DNA of 64,000 nucleotides from Lunularia cruciata. Its lineage: Eukaryota; Streptophyta; Marchantiopsida; Lunulariales; Lunulariaceae. The stretch covers positions 26,824,552 to 26,888,551 of the forward strand of contig OX419756.1 in the NCBI GenBank assembly GCA_948567375.1, given 5' to 3'. Positions 51,651-60,974 of this stretch are shown piece after piece; position 1 is the stretch's first letter; the number at the start of each line of letters is the position of its first letter. Below the pieces are notes generated by a model. That model was not told where the DNA came from and ran no database searches. It saw nothing but the letters and a program-made list of their open reading frames with translations. The position numbers were made by a program, and so were the translations under genes.

Positions 51651-52653
51651 TTGAAGGAAAGAGTGAGAGCAACGGTAGGAGAGGAGGAAAAAGTTAGGAT
51701 AGACAGATTCAAGGAAAGAGTGAGAGCAATGGCAGGAGAGGAAGGAAAGGTCAGGATAGGCAGTTTTGATGGTAAGGACTTTGGTTTTTGGAAAATGCAA
51801 AAAGAAGACAACTTGTATCAGAAAATACTTCATGTACCTCTTGGAGGTGTGAAACCAGAGCTCATGTTACAATAAGATTGGGATTTGATGGATAGACAAG
51901 CTTTGGGGGTTGTACGCCTTACACTAGCTAGAAATGTGGCGTTCAATGTTCTAGAGGAGAAGACTACAACAGGTATATTGAAAGCTTTGTCTAACATGTA
52001 TGAAAAACCATCAGCTTCCAACAAGGTGTACTTGATGTGTAGCCTTTTCAATCTAAAGATGAATGAATGTCACTCTATTACATATCATATTAATGAGCTC
52101 AACCTGATCACAAGCCAATTCAGTGGAATCAATTTTGAGGATGAAGTGCATGCTTTAATTCTCCTATCCTCTTTACTTGAAAGCTGGAGTGCACTTGCTA
52201 TAGATGTAAGCAATTTTTAGGAATTGAGTGGGTGGGTCAAACAAATTGAGGTTTGAAGAGATTCAAAATCTGATACTCAATGAAGATATTAGAAGGAGAG
52301 AGTCAAGCATAAACCCTAGATTGGCCCTTAGTACTCTTGAAAATAGAGGAAGAACTATGCTTTGTAATGACAATCAAAGTAGATCCAAGTCCAAGAGGAG
52401 AAACAAATCAAGGTCAAAAGGTGATGGATGTTTTCATTATGGTAAGAAGGGGCACACAAGAAAGAACTGTTTGGTCATAAAGAAGAATCCAAGCAAGGGG
52501 CAGAATGAGGACTTGATGAATGCAACTACAAAGGAAGTCAATGATGTTTTGATCCTTAGTGCAGACAATCATATGGAGTCATGGATTCTTGGTTCACGAG
52601 CTTCATTTCACTCTCACCTCACGAAAGGACTGTATGTTGAATTACATTGTTGA
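51651..52653 (+). pseudogene. Copia gag and protease region, broken
   Basis: Gag reads through FDGKDFGFWKMQKED, a stop, then LYEKPSA-type copia gag sequence (SNMYEKPSASNKVYLM), another stop at about 52218, and a basic region before the zinc knuckle. The knuckle is CFHYGKKGHTRKNC: the second Cys of C-x2-C-x4-H-x4-C is Tyr. The protease centre reads SWILGSRASFH where copia elements have D-S-G-A, so the catalytic Asp is lost. Near the start a 57-bp unit (KERVRAxxGEExKVRIxxF) is duplicated at 51654-51710 and 51711-51767. Confidence 0.88.
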
Positions 52654-52939
52654 TGATTTTAGAAAAGTTTATTTTGCTAACAATGAGCCTTTGGATATTG
52701 TGAGGAGAGGTGATGTTTATATCAAAATGCTCAATCAATATGTGTGGAAACTGAAGAACGTTAGGCATGTTCTAAGCTTGAAGAGGAATCTAATCTCAAT
52801 TGTGCAACTTGACAATGAAGTGTATGTCACAAATTTTGTAGGTGGTTCATGGAAAATCACCAAAGGCGTTATGGTGGTTGCAGGGGGAACAAGCTGGGGA
52901 CTCTTTACATGACAAACAATACCAAGGACACAATGACAC

Positions 52940-53950
52940 TTGCAAACACAACATCAAACGGTAATCTTTGGCATTGCAAGCTTGGGCCATATTAGTGGAA
53001 AAGGCATGAAGGTGATGATGAAGAAGGACAAGCTACCAGATTTAAAAACTACTAATATAGGTTTTTGTAAAGATTGCATATTTGGGAAACAGAAAAAGGT
53101 TAGTTTCTTGAAGGGTGGAAGAGCACCTAGGACAGGGAAGCTAGAGCTTGTACACACAAATGTGTGAGGTCCTTCTCCAGTTGCATCTCTTGGGGGTTCA
53201 CAAGATTACATTACCTTCATAGATGACTTGACTAGGAAGGTTTGGGTATATTTCTTGAAGCACAAATCAGAGGTATTTGCCACTTTCAACAAGTGGAAAA
53301 GCTTGGTCAAAATTGAGTCTGTTGCAAAGCTAAAGCCACTAAGATCTGACAATGGCATTGAGTATGATAGTAGTGAGTTCAAGGAATTTTTTGTAGTACA
53401 TGGAATCAAAATGGAGAAGACCTTACCGAGCACACCACAACAAAATCAAGTGGCTGAGTGCATGAATTAAACTCTAAATGAAAAAGCTAACAACATGAAG
53501 ATCCATGCTCGTCTGCCCAAGGTGTTTTGGGCTGAAGCAATCATCATTGCAACATACTTGATAAATAGGGGTCTATTAGTTCCCCTAGACCAAAAGTTGC
53601 CCAAAGAGGAGTGGATAGGAAAACCAATGACTTTATTGCACTTGAGAGTCTTGGGGTGTATCTCTTAAATGTATGTCAATGTAGAGAAAAGGGATTAGTT
53701 AGATGCAAAGTCCAGGAAGTATTTCTTTATTGGATATGGTGCAGATGACTTTGGGTACAAGTTTTAGGATGTAGAGAGAAAGAAAATCATCATAAGCAAA
53801 GATGGGATATTCAATGAATGTCTTCTTTACAAGGATGGAAAAAATTTTGATTTTGATAGTGTAGATGAGAAGAGCAAAGCAAACAATCAAGTTGAGTTGC
53901 AAGTGATAATAGAAGATGATGTTATCATAACATCATCAGGGTGAGTTTAG
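52940..53950 (+). pseudogene. Copia integrase, broken
   Basis: LWHCKLGHIS with the later CKDCIFGKQKK is the GAG-pre-integrase zinc-binding part. The catalytic core follows with TFIDDLTRKVWVYFLKHKSE, LRSDNGIEYDS and TPQQNQVAECMN (D, D and E in the expected places), then HARLPKVFWAEA. At least five in-frame stops interrupt it, including just after LVHTNV and after AECMN. Confidence 0.92.
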
Positions 53951-54099
53951 TGAAACCTTGAAAGATCAAAAACTTCTCTACCACAACCTCAACCGTGTGC
54001 ACTGCGATTGAGGAGATCTACAAGAATCATAAGACCACCAACAAGGTATTCTCTTTCTCTACATTACTTTCTATTGGTAGATTGAGGTGAATTTGAATT

Positions 54100-54504
54100 T
54101 TATGAAGAAGCTATGCAAAGTGAAGACTCGATGAAATGGGAGCTTGCCATGAAGGACGAGATGAGATCCTTGGATAAAAATCAAAATTTGGAGCTTAGCT
54201 TACTACTAGAAGGCAAGAAAACATTACATAACAAGTAGGTCTACAAGGTAAAAGAGGAATAAAATGGTAGAAAATTATACAAGGTAAGGTTAGTTGTCAA
54301 AGGATTCCAACAAAAAGAGGGGATTGATTACACTAAGATTTTTTCACCGGTGGTCAAGCACTCAATAATTAGAGTGGTTCTCATTATAGTGCTGGTAGAA
54401 GACTTGTATTTGGAGCAGATGGATGTCACTACTACTTTTCTACATGGTGAGATTGATGAAGACATATATATGCAACAACATGTTGGCTTTGCAGTCCCTG
54501 GAAA
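54100..54504 (+). pseudogene. Copia reverse transcriptase, N-terminal part
   Basis: It reads WELAMKDEMRSLDKNQ, then KVRLVVKGFQQKEGIDYT, and FSPVVKHSIIRVVL, then LEQMDVTTTFLHGEIDEDIY and MQQHVGFAVPGN, which is the first third of copia reverse transcriptase. Stops occur (after TLHNK and EE). The catalytic YVDD region is missing because of the break at 54504. Confidence 0.92.
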
Positions 54505-54700
54505 TGTAATACTCCAAGGACAAGAGAAGCGAGAGAAACACAAATTACACACTCAACATTCGGTTTTTGCTCTATTAGTAGAATTACTCTTTTGGTGATA
54601 CTTCTATCTGATCTATTTTGAATATCATGTATAACATCATTCTAGATTCTACCAAACCAAATTTCACATCTAGATCATATGGCTAGCTTTTGGTATTACA
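54505..54700 (-). repeat. 196-bp LTR-like unit of a second family
   Basis: On the minus strand it runs from TGTAATACC to AGTATTACA, with perfect 8-bp inverted ends TGTAATAC/GTATTACA. A purine tract lies just before its start on the same strand, as expected for a 3' LTR. It differs in length and sequence from the 412-bp LTR at the other end of this minus-strand segment. No matching second copy lies in the window. Confidence 0.65.
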
Positions 54701-54717
54701 GACCTCCCTCCTTTTAA
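54701..54717 (-). other. Polypurine tract
   Basis: On the minus strand TTAAAAGGAGGGAGGTC lies directly before the TG of the 196-bp LTR-like unit, the usual place of a polypurine tract. Confidence 0.65.
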
Positions 54718-55480
54718 GACGCAACGTCCTCGTTGTGCAATTGTTGCTCAAATGCTTGCACCAACACCAATGCATGTGTCAAATTGGCAGCAAGCTCCCA
54801 ACTTATCCTGTACAGCTTGTGTGGCATTTATAGCTTGGAACCGACTAATTATTGCGCTCTTGAATTCTGCCCATGTCAAGATTGATGTAACCATTTTTCA
54901 TTTGGCTTGCTCCACTCGGAATCTACACCATAGCTTTGCTACTCCATCCAATTGGCTAGAAGCCGAGAGAATTTGTTTTTGCTCGTCTTGTAGATTGGTA
55001 GCTTCAAAATAACGTTGACAATCAACACAAAATTCTCCACTACACTCGGGGGATTCTTGCCTTCAAATACCTTGGATTTAGGGAATCTGATCCGATCTTC
55101 TCCTTCTTGGATTGGTACTCTCTCCACTTGCTCTTGTCGTCAAAGATCTCATTCATCCAACAATCGAGTAAGGTGCTCAATTTGTTGTTGCATAGCAAGG
55201 ATAACATGAGGTATTGCCGCCATGGTTGCTCCGCTATCACACCACTCCCAATCTATCTAATCTATTAACACATAGAAATGGCATGTCCACCATTCTCTAT
55301 AAGTTACAACCGGAAGCACCAAGGGTTCCTCAAATATGGTGATCATATGCAAAAAATCTTGTCCAAAGTGCAAGGTGATGAACTGTATGAAATGATGCTT
55401 GGGTAGTATTTGGATGCAAAACTCCCAATGGTTCGGTGGAAGTGGATTGGTGGTCCATAAATTCCATCCATCCCATTCTT

Positions 55481-55492
55481 GCTCTGATACCA
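55481..55492 (-). other. Gypsy primer binding site
   Basis: TGGTATCAGAGC on the minus strand, the standard initiator tRNA-Met site, one base after the 412-bp LTR end. It shows that this LTR is the 5' LTR of a minus-strand element. Confidence 0.9.
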
Positions 55493-55747
55493 ATGTAAAA
55501 GACCAAATCCAAGGAGAGGAATAGGAGAATGGAAACTCACATTGGGACACTTGAATGAGTGAAAACTCCAAATGCCTAGCATGAGCTTTGGCTTTCATAT
55601 TTATAGGTAGCATACAAGGCCCTTGAGAAGCTTCTCAAGAAGCTTCCTCAAGCCGCTTTCTTAGAGTGCAAGCCAAGTTAACTAGGAAGCTTCTCAAGAA
55701 GCTTCCATCTAGAAGCCGTCTACTTGGCGTGTAAGCTAAGCTTCTTG

Positions 55748-55760
55748 GAAGCTTCTAGAA
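55748..55760. promoter_or_regulatory. Heat-shock element, left LTR
   Basis: GAAGCTTCTAGAA, a perfect GAAnnTTCnnGAA trimer, the binding site type of heat-shock factors. Confidence 0.7.
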
Positions 55761-55822
55761 GCTACTTACTTGAGATGGAAGGTAAGCTAGCCGGAAAGCT
55801 TCCCAAGAAGCTTCCTAGATAC

Positions 55823-55835
55823 TTCTGGAATATTC
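55823..55835. promoter_or_regulatory. Heat-shock element, left LTR
   Basis: TTCTGGAATATTC, a perfect TTCnnGAAnnTTC trimer. The counterpart in the right LTR is at 59599-59611. Confidence 0.7.
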
Positions 55836-55905
55836 TAGGCTACTTTGTCATATGTGTTACTTTGTAAGCCCGACTAACTTTGCCGCTAAACTCCATATTG
55901 TTACA

Positions 55906-58900
55906 AGGGAAACGAGGAATCCCAATAGGAGAATTTGAGCTGCCTACTGGGAGCTTGATTAGTTCCAATGGGATTGAAAGCTCGACCGTTGCAAATTTGC
56001 TTCACTTGCAATGTATGATATCTAATCGGGGTTGTAGGATTTTGATTCATTTTGGAAGTTCAGAGAATTGCATGTCTATGCAAGTAGCAAAGGAAATGGG
56101 TATTCCTATCAAGCTAGTGATTGGAAGTAGTTTGATGATGGCGGATGGTAGAAAGGGTTCTGCATTCCGCACCTTGCATCTTGTTACCTTCAAGATTGGA
56201 AATGAGTATTTGGAGTGTATGAGGTTTGTAGTGGCACCTCTACACTATGATATCATTCTGGGTCTACCTTGGCTTGAACGTCATAAGGTTCAATTTGATT
56301 GGACCCGACGCCAATTCAAGTACAACACCAAGGTAAGAATTTCCGATTAGGTTGTCTAGCACCTCTAAGTAAGACACCTAAGAATAGTCAGTCCCAAGAT
56401 GGGAAGTTTGACGAGAAGGTAGCCAAAGAGCAAACCTTGAAGGAAGTGGAGTCCCAAGATGGGAAGTTTGCCAAGAAGGTAACCATGGAGCAAGCTTGGA
56501 AGAGAGATGAGTCACTAGAAGGGAAGTTTGTTAGTAAAGCAGCCATAGAGCAAGCTTTAGAGGAAGATAAGTTGGTATTTGCGGTGTGGATCAGACAGAT
56601 TGCACAAGACCAATTTGTGGAGGACCAAGAGCCTCATCAAGTAATGGTTGATTGGATAGGTAAGGAGTTTGCGGACGTGTTTCTGGATGATCTGCCAAAG
56701 GGATTACCCTCTGATCAAGGTATGCCCTTCAAGATCGAGTTATTGCTAGACAATACTCTAGTGAGTAGACCCATCCATTGGCTGTCACCAAAGGAGTTGG
56801 AGGAGTTGCAAATAACACTTATAAAGTTTTTAGAGAAGGACTTCATATAACATAGTACCTCTCCTTGGGGAGCACCGGTACTATTTGTTCCAAAGAAGGA
56901 TGGAGGACTTCATTTCTATATTGATTATCGTGGGCTCAATAAGCAAACCGTGAAGAATGCAAATCCCTTGCCTCGGATCGATGACTTGCTTGATCAACTA
57001 AGTGGAGCATGCTACTTTTCCAAGTTGGATCTTTGCAGCGGCTATTGGCAAATTCCGATTGATAGAGAGGATGTGCAAAAGACTACCTTTCGCACAAGGT
57101 ATGGGTATTTTGAGTGGAGAGTTTACCTTTTGGACTCCAGCAGTCTTCATGGATCAGATGCATTGGGTGTTGGATGGACTACTGGATCGGTCAGTGGTGG
57201 TGTTCTTGGATGATATCTTAATCTATAGCAAGACAAAGGCTGAACATGTGAATCATGTGCGAGGAGTCCTAAGACGACTACAACAATGGAAATTTTACTG
57301 CAAGAAGTCAAAGTGTGCCTTTTGGCAGAAGGAGATTACCTTTTTGGGTCATAAGATCTCCTCAAAGGGGATCAAGATGGAAGAAGGGAAGATCAAGGCC
57401 ATTAATGATTGGATGCTACAAAAGTACAGGCATTCAATGGATTGGCTAGTGTTCACCGACGGTTCATCCACTATTATGCTCATGTGGTTGCACCATTGAC
57501 TGACCTCTTGGGAAAAAACTCAAGCTTCCAGTGGAACACCAAGCATGAAGAAACATTCCAGAAGTTGAAACATATGGTGTTTTCAAGACCCATTCTTCAA
57601 CTATATGATCCTCAACTACCTTGTGTGGTTGATTTTGATGCTTCTAACTTTGCAATTGGAGTTGTGTTGCAACAAGAATTCCCAGGTGGACTACATCCCA
57701 TTGCCTTTGTGTCTTGCTGAATAAATATAGTTGAAATAAATTACTCTGCTTGAGATCAGGAATAACTTGCAATGGTATATGCCACCAAGGTATGGAGGCA
57801 TTATCTCTTGGGGACACAAGTGATCATACAAATTGATCACAAGCCATTATTGTAGACATTACACCTAGAGCACATGAAGAGTCGGCATCATCGATGTGAA
57901 GAGCAACTCCAATTGTTCAACATCAAACTTGAGTACAAACCAGGTCAGTTCCATGTCATCCCTGATGTTCTATCATGACGACCTTATTTGAAGTCTCTTC
58001 CTCTCATCACGACAGCAATTACGACGGCGTCAATTGACCCCAAGATCCATAACAAGTTTTGGTTAGTTCTATAACAAGATCCTTTCTTCCAAATGGTACA
58101 TGGTCGTCTAACAACAGGTGACAAGGAGTACAACACCTTCTCCTTCAAGGAAGGCCTTCTATTCCATGCGGACCGGATCTATGTTCTAGCCAAAGGTGAT
58201 CTTCAACTTGTGCACCTTCAAGAAGCCCATGATTTACCCATTGCTGATCACATGGGTGTAGACAAGACCTTGGGTACCCTCCAACATCAATGGTGGTGGC
58301 CCAACATGACACGAGATGTTTAAGAATTTGTCCTATAGTGTGAGAGCTACCAACGTAACAAGGCCAGCAACCAGAAGCCGAGTGGACTCCTTCAACCGCT
58401 TGCCATTCCATCAGCTCGTTGGGAGCATGTGAGCTTGGATCTCATCACATCCTTGCCAAAGACAAAACAAGGACACACCACCATTGTGGTGTTTGTGGAT
58501 AAGTTTAGTAAGCAAATTCACTTGGCACCAACCCGTGATACCGTGGATGCTCCAACCTTAGCGCAAATCTACTTTGACAATGTCTTCAAGCATCATGGGA
58601 TGCCATGCATACTCATCTCCGACCATGATCCTCAATTTACCGAGAAGTTTTGGCAAGCACTCTTTCAGATACTTGGCACCAAGCTTGCTTTGTCCATGGC
58701 CTTCCATCCTCAAACTGATGGAGAAACCAAACGTGCAAATCGTACATTGGATGATATGTTGCGTGCCTTTATCAATGTACACCATACCAATTGGTATGAA
58801 TGTCTTGTCGCTACAAAATTTACCTACAACAATTCCAAATAGGCAAGCACCGGATTCTCTCCTTTCTTTCTCAATTTTGGCCAAGATCCGCTTGTTCCAG

Positions 58901-59528
58901 ATTCTCTTCTTGCTCCCCTTCCATCTCAAGTTCCTCATACTTCCACATTCTTGACCACTATATCCCAATCTCTCCAACAAGCCAAGTCTCACCTCCTTGT
59001 TGCTCAAAATCACCAAAAACAATATGCAGACCACCATCATTGTGATCTCACCTTTGAAGTTGATGATAAAGTCATACTATCCTCCAGTAACCTCCCTCTC
59101 TCACTTGATACCCAAGTTTGTAAACTTGCCCCTAATTGGATAAGACCCTTTGATATCACCTAAATTGTCTTTCCTGTTGCTTATCGACTTGCCTTGCCTT
59201 GTCACATGCATATCCATCCTATTCTTCATGTTTCCAAGTTGAACCCTTTCTTCCTAAACCCTCTTCCTTTTCCTCTCGAGTCCAACCTCCCCCTCTTCCT
59301 ATCCCTATCAATGATCATGAGGAGTACAAAGTTGATAGTATCCTTGAGCGTTGCCATATTCAACAAGGCCTTCACCAACATACGGAGTACAAGGTCCTTT
59401 GGAAAGGGTATCCCCTTCATGATGCCACTTGGGAACCTCTTTCTCACCTCCAGAATGCACAGACGGCCATCCAGGAATTTGAAGCTTCACTAGCAACAAC
59501 GACGTCACCAACTAGTGGCGGGGGAATA
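55906..59528 (+). pseudogene. Chromovirus (Ty3/gypsy) pol polyprotein, broken
   Basis: Plus-strand order: protease, reverse transcriptase, RNase H, integrase, chromodomain. The protease centre reads ILIHFGSSENCMS where D-S-G-A is usual, so the catalytic Asp is gone. Reverse transcriptase has [20 protein letters not shown], then [12 protein letters not shown] and the active site [13 protein letters not shown] (intact FLDD); a frameshift occurs between them near 57,100 and another near 57,410. RNase H has LPCVVDFDASNFAIGVVLQQ. The integrase has a zinc-binding part (HLQEAHDLPIADHMG) and a core with SLDLITSLPKTKQGHTTIVV, ISDHDPQFTEKFW and HPQTDGETKRANRTLDDM. The chromodomain reads YKVDSILERC, then EYKVLWKGYPLHDATWEPLS. 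At least seven stops interrupt it. Gag is absent on this strand. Confidence 0.94.
59516..59528 (+). other. Polypurine tract
   Basis: GTGGCGGGGGAATA directly before the right LTR. Confidence 0.7.
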
Positions 59529-59598
59529 TGTAACAATATGGAGTTTAGCAACGAAGTTAGTTGGGCTTACAAAATAGCACATAAGACAAAGAAGCCTA

Positions 59599-59611
59599 GA
59601 ATATTCCAGAA
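59599..59611. promoter_or_regulatory. Heat-shock element, right LTR
   Basis: GAATATTCCAGAA, a perfect GAAnnTTCnnGAA trimer about 220 bp upstream of the TATA box. Confidence 0.7.
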
Positions 59612-59673
59612 GTATGTAGGAAGCTTCTTGGGAAGCTTCCTGTCTAGCTTAGCTTGCACCTCAAGTAAGTAGC

Positions 59674-59686
59674 TTCTAGAAGCTTC
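59674..59686. promoter_or_regulatory. Heat-shock element, right LTR
   Basis: TTCTAGAAGCTTC, a perfect TTCnnGAAnnTTC trimer about 145 bp upstream of the TATA box. Confidence 0.7.
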
Positions 59687-59828
59687 CAACTAGCTTAGCT
59701 TGCATGCCAAGTAGGAGGCTTCTAAAAGGAAGCTTCTTGAGAAGTTTCCTAGTTAACTTGACTTTCACTCTAAGAAAACTGCTTGAGGAAGCTTCTTGAG
59801 AAGCTTTTCAAGGGTCTTGTATGCTACC

Positions 59829-59836
59829 TATAAATA
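59829..59836 (+). promoter_or_regulatory. TATA box of the right LTR
   Basis: TATAAATA in a conserved context in both LTRs. Transcription would be expected to start about 30 bp downstream. Confidence 0.7.
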
Positions 59837-59940
59837 CCAAAGCCAAAGCTCATGCTAGGCATTTGGAGTTTTCCCTCATTCAAGTGTCCGAATATGAGTT
59901 TCCATTCTCCTATTTCTCTCCTCGGATTCGGTCTTTTACA

Positions 59941-60790
59941 ATATTCCTTGGTGCCATCAATGAGGGTTGGACAAGGTCAAACATCTTGGGTGGAATGACC
60001 TTGGCCTGAGCGGGGAGCATATCTGCATAGTAGGGAAACATGGAACACTGGATGGATCTTCATGTGTGGTGGTAGCTCAAGGTGATAGGCCTCAGCGCCG
60101 ACGTGACGAAGAATCAAGAAAGGCCTAATAAAATAAGGTCTGAGCTTACGAGGTCCAACTAATGTGAGGTTGGTTGTCAATAGCCACACTTGATTCCAAC
60201 ATTGAACTCCATGTGCCTATGGTGTGCATCAGCATACTGCTTTTGTCAATTTTGTGCAATTTGTAATCAATGCTTGGCGCTCTCTACACCTTGTTGGATT
60301 CTAGAAACAAACCTGTTGACTGCATCGACCTTGGTAGCCACTAGATGGATCTTCATCAAGCTAGAAGGTGTGAAGAGATGCTCACCATACATGAGGAAGA
60401 ACGGAGTGACTTGGGTAAATACATTCAATGAATTGTTGTAAGAAAATTCCACCAATGGGAGTAGGGTGTCCCACCTTTCTTGCTCTTCTAAGGTGAAATC
60501 GCATAACATGTCTTCAACCGTGCGATTAGCCCGCTCTGTTTGGCCATTTTTTATGGGTGGTAGGCTGTGGACATGGCCAACTTGGTTTTGAAGAAACCAA
60601 AGAGTGTTTGCCAAAACAAACAAGTGAATTGAGTGCTTCCATCAGTGATAAGTACTTTAGACAAGCCATGGTGAGAGAAGACTACACCTAAGTATAATTG
60701 AGCTAGTTGTGGAGCAGTCACATCCTTGGTGGTAGGGCGTTGTCATTGGGAAAATAATCTACACATAGTATTGGTTCCATTTGGTGTGAT
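59941..60790 (-). pseudogene. Second chromovirus, integrase C-terminal remnant
   Basis: On the minus strand: TTKDVTAPQLAQLY (near 60,720), then GQTERANRTVEDMLCDF (integrase Glu region), LLPLVEFSYNNSLN, and LVGPRKLRPYFIRPFLILRH with VGAEAYHLELPPHMKIHPVF, the conserved integrase tail before a chromodomain. At least one stop and one frameshift interrupt it. Its sequence differs from the plus-strand element, so it is a separate family or lineage. It ends abruptly at the right LTR (59940/59941). Confidence 0.88.
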
Positions 60791-60974
60791 TTTTCATGTT
60801 AGTGAACTCAAGGGTTTATGTTATGGTGAAACCGATAGTTGCTTTGTGTTCCTACAAGCTCAAGGACTCTCTCTTGTGTTAAGGAAGGGAGGAAATTGAA
60901 TGGTGGATTTTTTATTGTTACATAAGCTTAGAGTATTGGGCTTGTCACTTAACCGTTGAAGATTTACTATGTTA

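Larger units (their letters stand above)
51002..54504 (+). mobile_element. Ty1/copia retrotransposon, dead, 3' truncated
   Basis: Order along the plus strand: 5' LTR (about 51002-51630), primer binding site, gag, zinc knuckle, protease, GAG-pre-integrase, integrase and the first part of reverse transcriptase, which is the copia order. The element breaks off at 54504 inside reverse transcriptase (after EDIYMQQHVGFAVPGN) and runs directly into an unrelated LTR. The right half and 3' LTR are absent. Many in-frame stops and changed catalytic residues show it cannot move by itself. Confidence 0.93.
54701..55493 (-). mobile_element. Internally deleted chromovirus remnant (gag joined to chromodomain tail)
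   Basis: Reading the minus strand from 55493: primer binding site, leader, then gag-type sequence (GKNPPSVVENF; LTWAEFKSAIISRF; NATQAVQDKLGA). At 54795-54801 the frame changes and the reading becomes WELAANLTHALVLVQAFEQQ, which resembles the end of a chromodomain (…TWEP…L…A…F) and the usual KEGGL-type C-terminus, followed by the polypurine tract. The junction is at TTGGGAG, which fits both sides. All of pol is missing between them. Confidence 0.65.
55494..55905 (-). repeat. 412-bp chromovirus LTR, left copy, minus orientation
   Basis: On the minus strand it starts TGTAACAATATGGAGTTTAGC and ends GGTCTTTTACA. It matches the right LTR (59529-59940) along the whole length, with scattered differences and equal length, but in the opposite direction. 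A TATAAATA box lies at 55598-55605. The first half is rich in GAAGCTTC, and two perfect three-unit heat-shock elements are present. Confidence 0.93.
59529..59940 (+). repeat. 412-bp chromovirus LTR, right copy (3' LTR)
   Basis: It starts TGTAACAATATGGAGTTTAGC after the polypurine tract and ends GGTCTTTTACA. TATAAATA lies at 59829-59836. Several GAAGCTTC palindromes and two perfect heat-shock trimers occur upstream of the TATA box, the usual place for enhancer elements in LTR region U3. Confidence 0.95.
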
